Counted from the first letter of the stretch, positions 23,195 through 32,509 are shown. The stretch: DNA of 37,746 nt from Lyngbya sp. PCC 8106 (GCF_000169095.1 NZ_AAVU01000055.1:1-37746); one strand, 5' to 3'. Notes: a model not told the origin generated them from the letters alone. Numbers and translations are program-made.

Positions 23195-24103
23195 ATGTTC
23201 CCCAAATTTTTGATCGCTTTTTTAGGAATACTGGTCGCGCTTTCGTTTCCCACGACGGCGAAAGCTGAGACTGTTGTTGAAAAAGCTGCCCGTACTGGCA
23301 TTATTACGATGGGTGGCCGCAGCGATGTTATTCCCTACTCTTACATCAATGATAAAAAGGAATTGGTCGGGTATTCTCTTGATGTTGCTTCTTTAATCGA
23401 ACAAGAAGTTTCCCTTTATTTAGGCAAGCCTGTAGAAGTCCAGTTTCAAACCATTAATGAGCTTTCTGAAGTGATTCCCAAAACCGCCAATGGAGAAATT
23501 GACCTGGCTTGCAACACCCAATTCACTTGGCAACGAGAGATGTTTGTAGACTACTCAATGCCCTACAGTCTTTCTGGAATTCGACTCTTAATAAAAAAAG
23601 GCTCCTTAACAGGAACACCAGAGTCCTTAGTGGGAAAACGCATTGCAGTATTGCCTAACTCTTTGGGAGAGTCAACCCTGAAAAGCTTTCAGCCCAAGGC
23701 GGTTTTAGTAACCGTTGCTGGAATTGATCAAGGAATTGCCGATCTCGTGTCTGGCAAAGTCGATGCGATCGCTGGAGATAGTGTAGTCTTAGCCGGGAAT
23801 ATTCAGCGAGTCAGCGAGACGGATTATCAGTTAGTCCCTAGCGCTCCCTATGTTCGCTATGCAGTGGGGTGTATGATGCCAGAAAATAACTCAACATTCA
23901 GGAATCTAGTTAATCTAGCGATTGCCAAAATGCTCCAGGGCTATGTGATTGGAGAGACAAAATATACAGATATGGTGAACAAATGGTTGGGGCCATTTGG
24001 AATTCTGGAGATTCCGACTGAAATTATTAAGGACTATTTCCAAACGGTTCTGCTCAACTATGAACAGATTCCGATTCCAGACTCCTCAACAACAAAGAGA
24101 TAA
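23195..24103 (+). CDS. grrP: GrrP, orphan substrate-binding-like protein of the Grr RiPP locus
   Basis: 302 residues. A signal peptide (MFPKFLIAFLGILVALSFPT, cleavage likely after TAKA at 24) is followed by a bacterial extracellular solute-binding fold (family 3): GIITMGGRSDVIPYSYIN, GYSLDVASLIEQEV, GEIDLACNTQFTWQREMFVD, VGKRIAVLPNSLGESTLKSF and VSGKVDAIAGDSVVLAGNIQ. No ABC permease or ATPase gene is nearby, as expected for the orphan periplasmic GrrP proteins that accompany grrA and grrM. It lies 30 bp upstream of grrA, so the two are probably cotranscribed. Role unknown in the family; it may bind the mature peptide or a ligand in the periplasm. Confidence 0.85.
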   Translation: MFPKFLIAFLGILVALSFPTTAKAETVVEKAARTGIITMGGRSDVIPYSYINDKKELVGYSLDVASLIEQEVSLYLGKPVEVQFQTINELSEVIPKTANGEIDLACNTQFTWQREMFVDYSMPYSLSGIRLLIKKGSLTGTPESLVGKRIAVLPNSLGESTLKSFQPKAVLVTVAGIDQGIADLVSGKVDAIAGDSVVLAGNIQRVSETDYQLVPSAPYVRYAVGCMMPENNSTFRNLVNLAIAKMLQGYVIGETKYTDMVNKWLGPFGILEIPTEIIKDYFQTVLLNYEQIPIPDSSTTKR

Positions 24104-24133
24104 ATCAAGATCAACAAATTAGGAGAAAGACCC

Positions 24134-24646
24134 TTGAATATTACAACACATACAAGTTTACTCGGCTTTTTGCTGGTGTTATCAGCCTTCAGTGTCCCGG
24201 TGGCAAACGCTACAAGCCAGCCCAGTAAGGAGGCTTCCCCATCCATTGAGGGGCGACTTGATCGGATCACGGCAACAATTCGACATCGGGAAACTCAAGT
24301 GCTGGAAACCTCACTATCGGAAGACGACTTATTGATGGTACGAGGATTTGCGGATGGGAGTCGTGGCGGAGGTTTTACTCAAGGTGGGCGTAGAGGTGTT
24401 GCGACTGGGCCGAGGGGAGGCAATTTCTACAATGCCCATCCTAACTATGGCCGTGTCGGTGGCCCGGTTGGTGTGGGTCGTGGAGCGGCTTGGGCTGATG
24501 GAGGAGGGTTTTACAACGGCACTTATCAGGACGGAGGGAGTTTTGTTAATGGATCTGATGGAGGGGCTGCCTTTAAGAACGGTACTTATGGCGCAGGGGG
24601 TTTTGTCAATGGCTCTCAGGGTGGGGCTGGCTTTAGAAACTGGTAG
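24134..24646 (+). CDS. grrA: GrrA, secreted precursor of cyclophane (triceptide) RiPP
   Basis: 170 residues from TTG 24134, which follows aggag at 24121-24125 by 8 nt; no ATG is better placed. A signal peptide covers about residues 1-26 (LLGFLLVLSAFSVPVANA). A leader-like segment follows (about 27-70), then a Gly/Arg-rich region. The C-terminal core carries aromatic-x-Asn/Asp motifs: F98-Y-N, W120-A-D, F126-Y-N, F137-V-N, F147-K-N, F157-V-N and F167-R-N, with a final W170. The last five are spaced 11, 10, 10 and 10 residues. In this family the radical SAM enzyme GrrM forms three-residue cyclophane links between the aromatic ring and the third residue. The gene ends 9 bp before the grrM start. 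Confidence 0.88.
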   Translation: MNITTHTSLLGFLLVLSAFSVPVANATSQPSKEASPSIEGRLDRITATIRHRETQVLETSLSEDDLLMVRGFADGSRGGGFTQGGRRGVATGPRGGNFYNAHPNYGRVGGPVGVGRGAAWADGGGFYNGTYQDGGSFVNGSDGGAAFKNGTYGAGGFVNGSQGGAGFRNW

Positions 24647-24655
24647 GAATAAGTG

Positions 24656-25873
24656 ATGACGATCTCAAAAATGAATCTTCCTGTACAAACAGACAACTTT
24701 CGAGCAAGCTCAACCCTTGATTTATCTGCCTTTGGGCCGATTAATCTCGTTGTAATTCAGTCTACTTCCTTCTGTAATCTCAATTGTGATTATTGCTATC
24801 TTCGCGATCGCCAAAGCAAAAATCGATTATCGCTAGATTTGATCGAACCGATCCTCAAAACGGTTTTGACCAGTCCTTTTGTCGGTTGTGACTTTACCAT
24901 TCTTTGGCACGCAGGGGAACCTTTAGCCATGCCAATATCATTTTACGATAGTGCCACTGCCTTGATTCGGGAGGCTGAACGCCAGTACAAAACGCAACCC
25001 ATCCAAATTTTTCAATCCATTCAAACCAATGCCACCTTAATTAATCAAGCGTGGTGTGATTGTTTTAGGAGAAATGAAATTTATGTCGGTGTCAGTCTCG
25101 ATGGGCCTGCCTTTCTCCATGATGCTCACCGTCAAACCTATAAAGGAACAGGAACTCATGCTGCAACGATGCGGGGAATCTCCCTTTTACAGAAGAATGA
25201 GATTCCTTTTAATGTTATTTGTGTGTTGACTCAAGATTCCCTTGATTACCCGGATGAAATCTTCAATTTCTTCAGATCAAATCGCATTACTGAAGTCGGT
25301 TTTAACATGGAAGAAGCGGAAGGGGTACACCAACATTCCACACTTGATCAGCAGGGAACAGAGGAACGCTATCGTGCTTTTATGCAGCGATTCTGGGATT
25401 TAACGGTACAGGCAAAGGGTGAATTCAAACTGCGGGAATTTGAGACGATATGTACTTTAGCCTATACAGGTGATCGCTTAGGGTATACCGATATGAATCA
25501 ACCTTTTGTGATTGTTAACTTTGATCATCAAGGCAATTTTTCAACCTTTGATCCAGAGTTACTATCATTTAAAATCAAGGAATACGGAGACTTTGTTCTG
25601 GGTAATGTTCTGCACAATACTCTCGAATCTGTTTGTCAGACTGAAAAGTTTCAAAAAATTTATCAAGATATGGCGGCGGGAGTGGTGCAATGCCGTCAGA
25701 GTTGCGAATATTTTGGGCTATGTGGAGGAGGAGCCGGAAGTAATAAGTATTGGGAAAATGGGACGTTTAACTGTACAGAAACGAAAGCTTGTCGTTATCG
25801 GATCAAGGTGATCGCCGATATTGTCTTAGAAGGACTAGAAAATTCGTTGGAATTAGCGAATTCTATAAGTTAA
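24656..25873 (+). CDS. grrM: GrrM, cyclophane-forming radical SAM/SPASM peptide maturase
   Basis: About 405 residues. The [4Fe-4S]-SAM motif is C40-x3-C44-x2-C47 (SFCNLNCDYCYLRDRQ), followed by WHAGEPLAMP (the GGEP-like SAM-binding segment) and VGVSLDGPAFLHDAHR. The C terminus has a SPASM-type cysteine cluster (QCRQSCEYFGLCGGGAGSNK and FNCTETKACRYR) that holds extra Fe-S clusters. The enzyme abstracts hydrogen and links aromatic side chains to the beta-carbon of a nearby residue in GrrA. Start: ATG 24656 lies 7 nt after the aggaat overlapping the grrA stop; GTG 24653 is in frame and adds one residue. Tight spacing indicates translational coupling to grrA. Confidence 0.92.
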   Translation: MTISKMNLPVQTDNFRASSTLDLSAFGPINLVVIQSTSFCNLNCDYCYLRDRQSKNRLSLDLIEPILKTVLTSPFVGCDFTILWHAGEPLAMPISFYDSATALIREAERQYKTQPIQIFQSIQTNATLINQAWCDCFRRNEIYVGVSLDGPAFLHDAHRQTYKGTGTHAATMRGISLLQKNEIPFNVICVLTQDSLDYPDEIFNFFRSNRITEVGFNMEEAEGVHQHSTLDQQGTEERYRAFMQRFWDLTVQAKGEFKLREFETICTLAYTGDRLGYTDMNQPFVIVNFDHQGNFSTFDPELLSFKIKEYGDFVLGNVLHNTLESVCQTEKFQKIYQDMAAGVVQCRQSCEYFGLCGGGAGSNKYWENGTFNCTETKACRYRIKVIADIVLEGLENSLELANSIS

Positions 25874-26021
25874 GTCTGATCTTATGAGAAGATTCAATCA
25901 GGAAAAGCTGTAGATCAACAATATTTTGAATCGGATTGCGAATGAAATTATCCACATCTATTTGGAACGTTTTCAGTCAAATCTATTCAATCCGACAATC
26001 TTCTCTATTCCTCACTCTTAT

Positions 26022-27023
26022 TTAATCTAATTTCAAAAGCGGATAATCTTCTGCGGGATAGGCTGACCATTCCCACATTGAACCCGGATAGTTTTTGGCT
26101 GAAAATCCTAAGTCTACTAACACCGAAGTTAACCAAGCTGAACGGATTCCTCCGGTACAATAACTAATAATTTCTTTGTCGGGTGTAATGCCTTTTTCTG
26201 CTAATTTTTTTAAAATAAATTGACGAGAAAATAACATTCCATTTTGATCGAGTAAATCTTGATAATACAGGTGAATTGCACCGGGAAGATGACCACCTCG
26301 CTGTTCTCCGTAGGGGGTTTCTCCCTGATATTCTCGGAGTTCTCGACTATCTACAATCACTAAATTGTTGTCATTTAAACGGTGTTTGAGTTGCTCGCGA
26401 TCAATTTCCCAATTTTGACGACGTTGAACTTGAAAATCTCCGGTTGAAGGTTGAGTAGATTGGAGACGGTTTTCAACGGCTACACCTGCTTTGACTAAAG
26501 CCCCATAACCACCATCGACCCAAACGGCTTGAGAATGACCTAGACTGCGTAACATCCAAACAATTCGACCATCTTCGCCCCATCCGGTTTTGGGATCAAT
26601 GTAGACAATCACAGGTCGATCATTGAAAATACCAATTGCTTGCAATTTTTGAGTTAAAACCCGATCATTGGTTAGTAGTTTACCGCGATTAGGAGGGTTG
26701 GGAAGTGAAAAGTCTTGCCAACTGACAAAAGTAGCATTTTGGAGACGTTCTAAGTGTAAAATCTGGAGAGAACGAGCATCTAACAGAGTTGCCCCTTGTT
26801 CGGCGAGACTTTTAGCGTGTTCGCCACTAACGATCCATTGATGTTCTAGGTTTAGCGTTGCTTGACTAAATTGAGATTGACTGGAACTGTCGAGGGCGGT
26901 CGTCCCAAACCACAGGTAAACAAAAATGACTCCAACTCCAAAGAAGCTGAGTCCTATCCATCCCAGAATCGTGATTGGACTGTGATTGAGTAGCAACTTT
27001 TCCCCTTTTTCCTGACCCGGCAT
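26022..27023 (-). CDS. Membrane-anchored double-rhodanese sulfurtransferase
   Basis: 333 residues. A single N-terminal membrane segment (ITILGWIGLSFFGVGVIFVY, about 18-38) suggests an anchor with both rhodanese domains outside or on the membrane face. The first domain (ATLLDARSLQILHLERLQNA to about residue 190) has no cysteine at the loop position and is probably non-catalytic (VIVYIDPKTGWGEDGRIVWM). The second domain carries the active loop C289-T-G-G-I-R in IISYCTGGIRSAWLTSVLVD. This is the usual thiosulfate/3-mercaptopyruvate sulfurtransferase layout, transferring sulfane sulfur to cyanide or thiols. The substrate is not readable. It is divergent from the intron/glgP segment and ends 148 bp from grrM. 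Confidence 0.88.
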   Translation of the reverse strand: MPGQEKGEKLLLNHSPITILGWIGLSFFGVGVIFVYLWFGTTALDSSSQSQFSQATLNLEHQWIVSGEHAKSLAEQGATLLDARSLQILHLERLQNATFVSWQDFSLPNPPNRGKLLTNDRVLTQKLQAIGIFNDRPVIVYIDPKTGWGEDGRIVWMLRSLGHSQAVWVDGGYGALVKAGVAVENRLQSTQPSTGDFQVQRRQNWEIDREQLKHRLNDNNLVIVDSRELREYQGETPYGEQRGGHLPGAIHLYYQDLLDQNGMLFSRQFILKKLAEKGITPDKEIISYCTGGIRSAWLTSVLVDLGFSAKNYPGSMWEWSAYPAEDYPLLKLD

Positions 27024-27947
27024 TTCTAAAGAAAAGACAAAGAAAGTCCAGTGAGAATAGAGATCCCGTTAAGTTAAATTTTGAAAGAGATCCCTCTGTA
27101 AATGTACTGTTAACTACTTTAGGCTAGCCTGAAAAATGTGACAATGGCAGCGCTTTTAGTTTGTTAAAGCGATCAATAAGATTCCAATAGGCGTGGGAGG
27201 AGGATCTCAGTCAGAGTTAATGTAGCTCAATCTAAACAAACAGGATACAATAGACTCGAAAGTGCGAGACGTTCCTGCCAAAGTTGAGGAATAAAACCCG
27301 AAATGTAAGCAGGGAAGTGGTATTTGGAAAACAAATCCACTTTAACTTTGAAAAATGTGACCTTAAAGGAAGGTCAAACTCGGAGTCAATGGTATGAGTT
27401 ACAGAACCTTAACAGGCAAAAGTAACCCAAATCCAAAGAGTTAAGGCAATTCCCACAGTGTCAGACTGATTATCAAAACACTGAAGCTGGGAATAATGGG
27501 AAATCAGGTATAAGTCAAATACCAAAGAAGTTCTCTAGCCAATTGTCCAAGAATAACGAAAGTGAACGTCTGTATTGAACCGTCGTAAATAGTAAGTAGC
27601 GAAACTGACTTGATTACGCTGCGTTCAAAAGAACAAGGGGAAAAGGTAGAAGTTTCCATATACTTCTACAAAGAGGTAAGAGTTTTTATCTTAACACTTA
27701 CACAGACTCCCAAAAGTACCCCGGCGGAGAGGACGATTCTAAAGGCAATAACCCCGTTTTCAAGGAACGTTAAAAACCCTCATCTACTCCTACAGAGGTC
27801 GAATACTGTTAGGTAGCCACAAATCTAAGGCGGATGTTATGAGGGCGAAAGATGGAGTCAGAAGCTAAAGCCTAGATGTAATATTTAGGATACGCTGATA
27901 GATTCCGGTCAAGTTGTTAGGTAAAGTTTCAATTAGCAGTTAAAACG

Positions 27948-29684
27948 GTGAAAACGAGTATAACCAAGACTACGACTGCATGGAATACAATCAATTGGGC
28001 GAAAGTTCAACGGATAGTATTTAAGCTGCAAAAGAGAATTTACCAGGCATCAATATCGGGTCAAAATGCGAAAGCTCGAAAGCTTCAAAAGCTCCTAGTT
28101 AAGTCGTATTACGCCAAACTCTTAGCAATCAGAAGGGTTACTCAAGATAATCAGGGTAAAAAAACAGCCGGGGTAGATGGAATTAAATCTATTACACCCA
28201 AACAAAGGCTAGAACTTGCCAAAAATCTAAGCAAATATCAAAAGGCAAAACCACTCCGCAGGAAATGGATACCCAAATCCAAGGATGAAAAACGCCCTTT
28301 AGGAATCCCGACTATACACGATAGAGTAAGGCAAGCTTTGGTAAAATCTGCATTGGAACCACAATGGGAAGCCAGATTTGAGGGGGAAAGCTACGGGTTT
28401 AGACCCGGACGTTCAGCCCATGACGTAATGTCACGAATCTTCCAAAGTATCAACAAAGGTGAATATTACATCTTAGATGCTGACATCGCAAAATGTTTTG
28501 ACCAGATTAACCATGAATACCTACTGTCCAAAATCGATTGTCCATCAACAATAAAAGCCCAAATCAGACAATGGTTGAAGGCTGGAGTTATGGATAACTG
28601 CATATTTGAGGCAACAGAGGCAGGCACACCACAAGGAGGTGTTATTAGTCCTTTACTTGCTAACATCGCACTGGATGGAATGATTAGGCTTATAGAACAA
28701 AAATTCCCAAAAAAGAAATGCACAGTTCAAGCCAAAGTCATCAGATATGCAGATGATTTTGTGGTAATTAGTCCACAATTAAAAATCATTCAACAGTGCC
28801 AAATTGCCATCGAAGAATGGTTAAAACCTATCGGGTTAGAACTGAAACCAGCCAAAACCCGTATATGTCATACACTAAAAGAAATTGAAGTGAAAGGCAT
28901 AAAGGTTAAACCTGGATTCGACTTTCTAGGCTGGAACTTCAGACAATATCCAGTGGGAAAACACCACTCAGGTAAGACTGGGGGTATGAACTCAAAACTA
29001 ATAGGGTTCAGAACCATAATAAAACCTAGCAAGAAGGCAATAGAGCTTCACACGGACAAGGTGAAAGAAGTGATTAAAACTCACAAAACCGCACCCCAGT
29101 ACGCATTAATCAAACACCTAAACCCGGTAATTAGAGGATGGTGTAACTACCATTCCAAAGTTGTCTCCAAAAAGACATTCTCCTCTCTAGACAACATCAG
29201 ATGGCAAAGATTAAGAGCATGGACAGTTAGCAGATGCGGTAAAGCTAGTTACGATCAACTGAAGAAATACTTCAGGAAAAACGGTAATATGGCATGGAGT
29301 TTTGAAACCAAGGATGGTTATAAACTACTAAACCATGCTGAAACAACTATTAAACGTCACGTAACTATAAGACCTGAAGCATCACCCTATGATGGAAACT
29401 GGACTTATTGGAGTACACGAAAAGGCACAGCCTACGATGTACCTAAACGAGTAGCAAATTTGCTCAAAAAGCAAAAAGGCAAATGTAAATCATCTGGACA
29501 ATATTTCACCCCAGATGATATTGTAGAAATCGATCATATCATCCCAACGTCTGTAGGCGGTAAAGATGAATACAAAAATCTGCAATTATTGCATCGCCAT
29601 TGTCACGATATTAAAACGGCAACCGATGGGTCTTACAACTCAAAAGAAACCGGATGTTCTGATGATAACAGACAATTAGACTAG
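27948..29684 (+). CDS. ltrA: Group II intron reverse transcriptase/maturase with (degenerate) HNH domain
   Basis: 578 residues from GTG 27948. It has the N-terminal RT-0/RT domain (KTAGVDGIKSITPKQR, PLRRKWIPKSKDEKRPLGIP, GESYGFRPGRSAHDVM), the catalytic YADD at residues 267-270, the maturase X domain (FLGWNFRQYPVGKHHSGK, YALIKHLNPVIRGWCNYHSK) and a C-terminal HNH endonuclease (EIDHIIPTSVGGKDEYKNLQ, LLHRHCHD). The RT looks intact. In the HNH zinc finger, where CxxC is usual, the sequence is C513-K-S-S516: the second Cys is replaced by Ser (tct instead of tgt). Endonuclease-dependent homing may be weakened while splicing and reverse transcription remain. The ORF lies in domain IV and ends just before domain V. 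Confidence 0.93.
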   Translation: MKTSITKTTTAWNTINWAKVQRIVFKLQKRIYQASISGQNAKARKLQKLLVKSYYAKLLAIRRVTQDNQGKKTAGVDGIKSITPKQRLELAKNLSKYQKAKPLRRKWIPKSKDEKRPLGIPTIHDRVRQALVKSALEPQWEARFEGESYGFRPGRSAHDVMSRIFQSINKGEYYILDADIAKCFDQINHEYLLSKIDCPSTIKAQIRQWLKAGVMDNCIFEATEAGTPQGGVISPLLANIALDGMIRLIEQKFPKKKCTVQAKVIRYADDFVVISPQLKIIQQCQIAIEEWLKPIGLELKPAKTRICHTLKEIEVKGIKVKPGFDFLGWNFRQYPVGKHHSGKTGGMNSKLIGFRTIIKPSKKAIELHTDKVKEVIKTHKTAPQYALIKHLNPVIRGWCNYHSKVVSKKTFSSLDNIRWQRLRAWTVSRCGKASYDQLKKYFRKNGNMAWSFETKDGYKLLNHAETTIKRHVTIRPEASPYDGNWTYWSTRKGTAYDVPKRVANLLKKQKGKCKSSGQYFTPDDIVEIDHIIPTSVGGKDEYKNLQLLHRHCHDIKTATDGSYNSKETGCSDDNRQLD

Positions 29685-29720
29685 GAGCCGTGTGCTATGA
29701 AAGTAGCAAGCACGGTTTTG
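29685..29720 (+). other. Group II intron domain V
   Basis: The catalytic hairpin reads gagccgtgtgctatgaaagt followed by agcaagcacggttttg, matching the conserved group II domain V layout (AGC/CGT-type catalytic triad region at the base, GAAA-type tetraloop, bulge). It is placed one base after the maturase stop codon. Confidence 0.88.
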
Positions 29721-29936
29721 AATGGGAGTCGGGAGTTGTAAAGCCCCCCTCGACCCCTAATGTTAACGTTCTGGGTCTTCAAATCAAAGAAATTTATCAA
29801 TAGTTTGCATCGGGAGCAGGGGTGCTGTAAAGACAGGCTGGAAACGATTGCTACAGAGACAGCTAAATCCAGCCTGGTATTATTTCTGCAACCGAAAAGT
29901 TGTCCGAACCCAACAGGCCGATTGAAAGGAGAATCT

Positions 29937-32474
29937 ATGACTCAATCCCTAATTCCCGCAAATGAATGTCCGATACAAATTGAGGACGACCGCACCGGAA
30001 TGAGTGTGGACACGCTCAAGCGGGCTTTTGCGGATAATCTTTTCTATTTGCAAGGGAAGTATGAGTCCTTTGCGACCGCAGATGATTTTTATATGGCGCT
30101 TGCGTATACACTCCGCGATCGCTTACTCAACCGTTGGCTGAAAACCTTTAAAACCTATGTCGAAAACGACGTTAAGGTTGTCTATTACCTCTCAGCCGAA
30201 TTTTTGATGGGACGCCATCTCGGCAACAGTCTGATCAACCTACACATCTATGATAAAATCCGTCAAGCTGTTGAGGAGTCAGGACTCAATTTAGATGAAC
30301 TGCTAGAACGAGAACCCGACCCGGGTTTAGGAAATGGGGGCTTAGGACGTTTAGCAGCGTGTTTCCTCGACTCTCTGGCGACGCTAGAAATTCCGGCGGT
30401 AGGCTGTGGTCTACGTTATGAATTTGGGATTTTTTACCAAACGATTCAAGATGGTTGGCAAGCCGAAGTTCCAGATAAATGGCTACGCTTTGGCAACCCT
30501 TGGGAAATTGCTCGTCCGGATCAAGCCGTCGAGGTGAAGTTTGGCGGCCATACGGAAATGTACCACGATGATAAAGGTCATTATCGAGTCCTTTGGATTC
30601 CCTCAACCACTGCCATTGGAATTCCTTACGATACGCCCGTTCCTGGATATGACACCAATACTGTGAATCCTTTGCGGTTGTGGCGGGCAGAAGCCAGTGA
30701 TGACTTCAATTTTGATGCGTTTAACTCCGGGAACTACGATGGTGCGGTTGCTGAAAAAATCCGTTCTGAAACGATCTCTAAAGTTCTCTATCCCAACGAC
30801 AACACCCCTCAAGGTAAGCAACTGAGACTAGAGCAGCAATTTTTCTTTGTTTCTTGTACGTTACAAGATATTCTTCGCATCCATCTGATGCGTCACAAGA
30901 ATCTACATAACCTCAATGAAACGGCTGCTATTCAGCTTAATGATACCCATCCGGCAGTGGCGATCGCGGAAATGATGCGGTTGTTGCTTGATGAACATAG
31001 CATGGACTGGGATGATGCTTGGCGGATTACTCAAAATACTTTTGCTTACACGAACCATACTCTGATGCCGGAGGCGTTGGAAAAGTGGTCTGTGCAGCTA
31101 TTTAGCTATCTCCTGCCTCGCCATCTGGAAATCATCTACGAAATTAATCGTCGTTTTCTCGAAGATGTGAAGCTGTGGTATCCCGATGATCCCGAGATGT
31201 TGGCGCGTTTGTCTCTGATTCAAGAAGGGCCAGAACAATATGTCCGTATGGCAAATCTGGCTTGTGTGGGATCTCACGCGATTAATGGTGTAGCCGCACT
31301 GCATACGGAATTGTTGAAGCAAGACACTCTGCGCGATTTCTACAAGCTTTGGCCGGAGAAATTCTTTAACAAAACGAACGGTGTTACTCCTCGTCGTTGG
31401 GTTTTATTGAGTAACCCGAAATTGTCTGAGCTTTATACCTCTAAAATTGGTAATGGTTGGCTTAAGGATCTCGATCAACTTCGCAAGATTGAAGATTTTA
31501 TCGAAGATCCCGGATTCCGTGAACAATGGGATCAAATTAAGCTAGAGAACAAACGCAAACTCGCTGATTACATCTGGAAGCATAACGGCATTGGGGTTGA
31601 TCCCAATTCGATGTTTGATGTGCAAGTCAAGCGGATTCACGAATACAAGCGCCAGCATTTATGTGTCTTGCACATTATCACGCTGTACAACCGGATTAAG
31701 CAAAATCCCAATATTGAAGTTACACCTCGAACTTTCATTTTTGGGGGTAAGGCGGCACCTGGATATTTCATGGCGAAACTGATGATTAAACTCATCAATG
31801 CCGTCGCTGACGTTTTGAACAATGATCCGGATGTACGGGGACGCTTGAAGGTGGTTTTCCTGGCGAATTTTAATGCTTCTCTGGGTCAAAAAATCTATCC
31901 GGCTGCGGATTTGTCTGAACAAATTTCAACGGCGGGTAAAGAGGCTTCTGGCACGGGGAACATGAAGTTTGCCATGAATGGCGCGATGACTATTGGTACC
32001 TTAGATGGTGCAAATATTGAAATTCGCGAAGAAGCTGGAGAGGAGAATTTCTTCTTATTTGGTTTGACGGCGGATGAAGTCTATAAGACAAAAGCTGCGG
32101 GTTATAATCCTTGGGAATATTACAGCAAGAATGCTGAGTTGAAAGCGGTGATTGATCGCTTGACATCGGGATATTTCTCTCATGGGGATAAGGAATTATT
32201 TAAACCCATGACTGATTCTTTCATGCACCATGATCCTTATATGCTGTTTGCTGATTATCAGTCTTACATTGAATGTCAAGACAAAGTGAGCAAAGCATTT
32301 CAAGATCGCGAGGGTTGGATTCGGATGTCAATTAAGAATGCAACGCGCATGGCTAAGTTTTCTAGCGATCGCACGATCAAAGAATATTGCGAACAGATCT
32401 GGGATGTTAAACCTGTTCCCATTCAAGTCGAAGAATACAATCAAGATGCTGCGGTTTTAAACGTGTCTAAGTAA
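29937..32474 (+). CDS. glgP: Glycogen phosphorylase
   Basis: 845 residues from ATG 29937, which follows gaaaggaga; a longer in-frame start at 29760 would begin at the intron-exon border and is rejected. The enzyme releases glucose-1-phosphate from alpha-1,4-glucan. Family motifs: YYLSAEFLMGRHLGNSLINL, GLGNGGLGRLAACFLDSLAT, the active-site stretch NQ-type LNDTHPAVAIAEMMRLLLDE, KRIHEYKRQHLCVLHIITLY and the pyridoxal-phosphate lysine region KEASGTGNMKFAMNGAMTIG. Length matches the GlgP/maltodextrin phosphorylase family. The group II intron lies 175 bp upstream, so the native promoter may be on the other side of it and the leader would need splicing. A terminator follows the stop. Confidence 0.96.
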   Translation: MTQSLIPANECPIQIEDDRTGMSVDTLKRAFADNLFYLQGKYESFATADDFYMALAYTLRDRLLNRWLKTFKTYVENDVKVVYYLSAEFLMGRHLGNSLINLHIYDKIRQAVEESGLNLDELLEREPDPGLGNGGLGRLAACFLDSLATLEIPAVGCGLRYEFGIFYQTIQDGWQAEVPDKWLRFGNPWEIARPDQAVEVKFGGHTEMYHDDKGHYRVLWIPSTTAIGIPYDTPVPGYDTNTVNPLRLWRAEASDDFNFDAFNSGNYDGAVAEKIRSETISKVLYPNDNTPQGKQLRLEQQFFFVSCTLQDILRIHLMRHKNLHNLNETAAIQLNDTHPAVAIAEMMRLLLDEHSMDWDDAWRITQNTFAYTNHTLMPEALEKWSVQLFSYLLPRHLEIIYEINRRFLEDVKLWYPDDPEMLARLSLIQEGPEQYVRMANLACVGSHAINGVAALHTELLKQDTLRDFYKLWPEKFFNKTNGVTPRRWVLLSNPKLSELYTSKIGNGWLKDLDQLRKIEDFIEDPGFREQWDQIKLENKRKLADYIWKHNGIGVDPNSMFDVQVKRIHEYKRQHLCVLHIITLYNRIKQNPNIEVTPRTFIFGGKAAPGYFMAKLMIKLINAVADVLNNDPDVRGRLKVVFLANFNASLGQKIYPAADLSEQISTAGKEASGTGNMKFAMNGAMTIGTLDGANIEIREEAGEENFFLFGLTADEVYKTKAAGYNPWEYYSKNAELKAVIDRLTSGYFSHGDKELFKPMTDSFMHHDPYMLFADYQSYIECQDKVSKAFQDREGWIRMSIKNATRMAKFSSDRTIKEYCEQIWDVKPVPIQVEEYNQDAAVLNVSK

Positions 32475-32509
32475 TCTTTCTCGAACGATTTTTTGTAAAT
32501 TTTAACGTT

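Larger units (their letters stand above)
27262..29761 (+). mobile_element. Group II intron with RT/maturase ORF
   Basis: The 5' end GTGCG begins at 27262 (exon ...gactcgaaa | gtgcgagacg). The ribozyme domains run to about 27940 and an intron-encoded protein occupies 27948-29684. Domain V is recognisable at 29685-29720 (gagccgtgtgctatgaaagt, then agcaagcacggtttt: a 5' GAGCCGTG...CACGGTTT stem). Domain VI follows with a candidate branch A about 8 nt before the 3' end at ...ctaat (29761), fitting the AY rule. The intron lies between the rhodanese gene and glgP, about 175 bp upstream of the glgP ATG and downstream of a tacaat sequence, so it may be inside the glgP 5' leader. Boundaries are deduced from consensus only; the exon-binding sequences were not resolved. 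Confidence 0.88.

Noticed and set aside
27610..27816. 68-residue plus-strand frame inside the group II intron
   Set aside because: It lies in the ribozyme domains upstream of the maturase gene and has no conserved protein features.
29760..29936. Upstream in-frame start of glgP
   Set aside because: The ATG is created by the intron end plus the first exon base; the 59 extra residues do not look like GlgP and ATG 29937 has a good ribosome-binding site.
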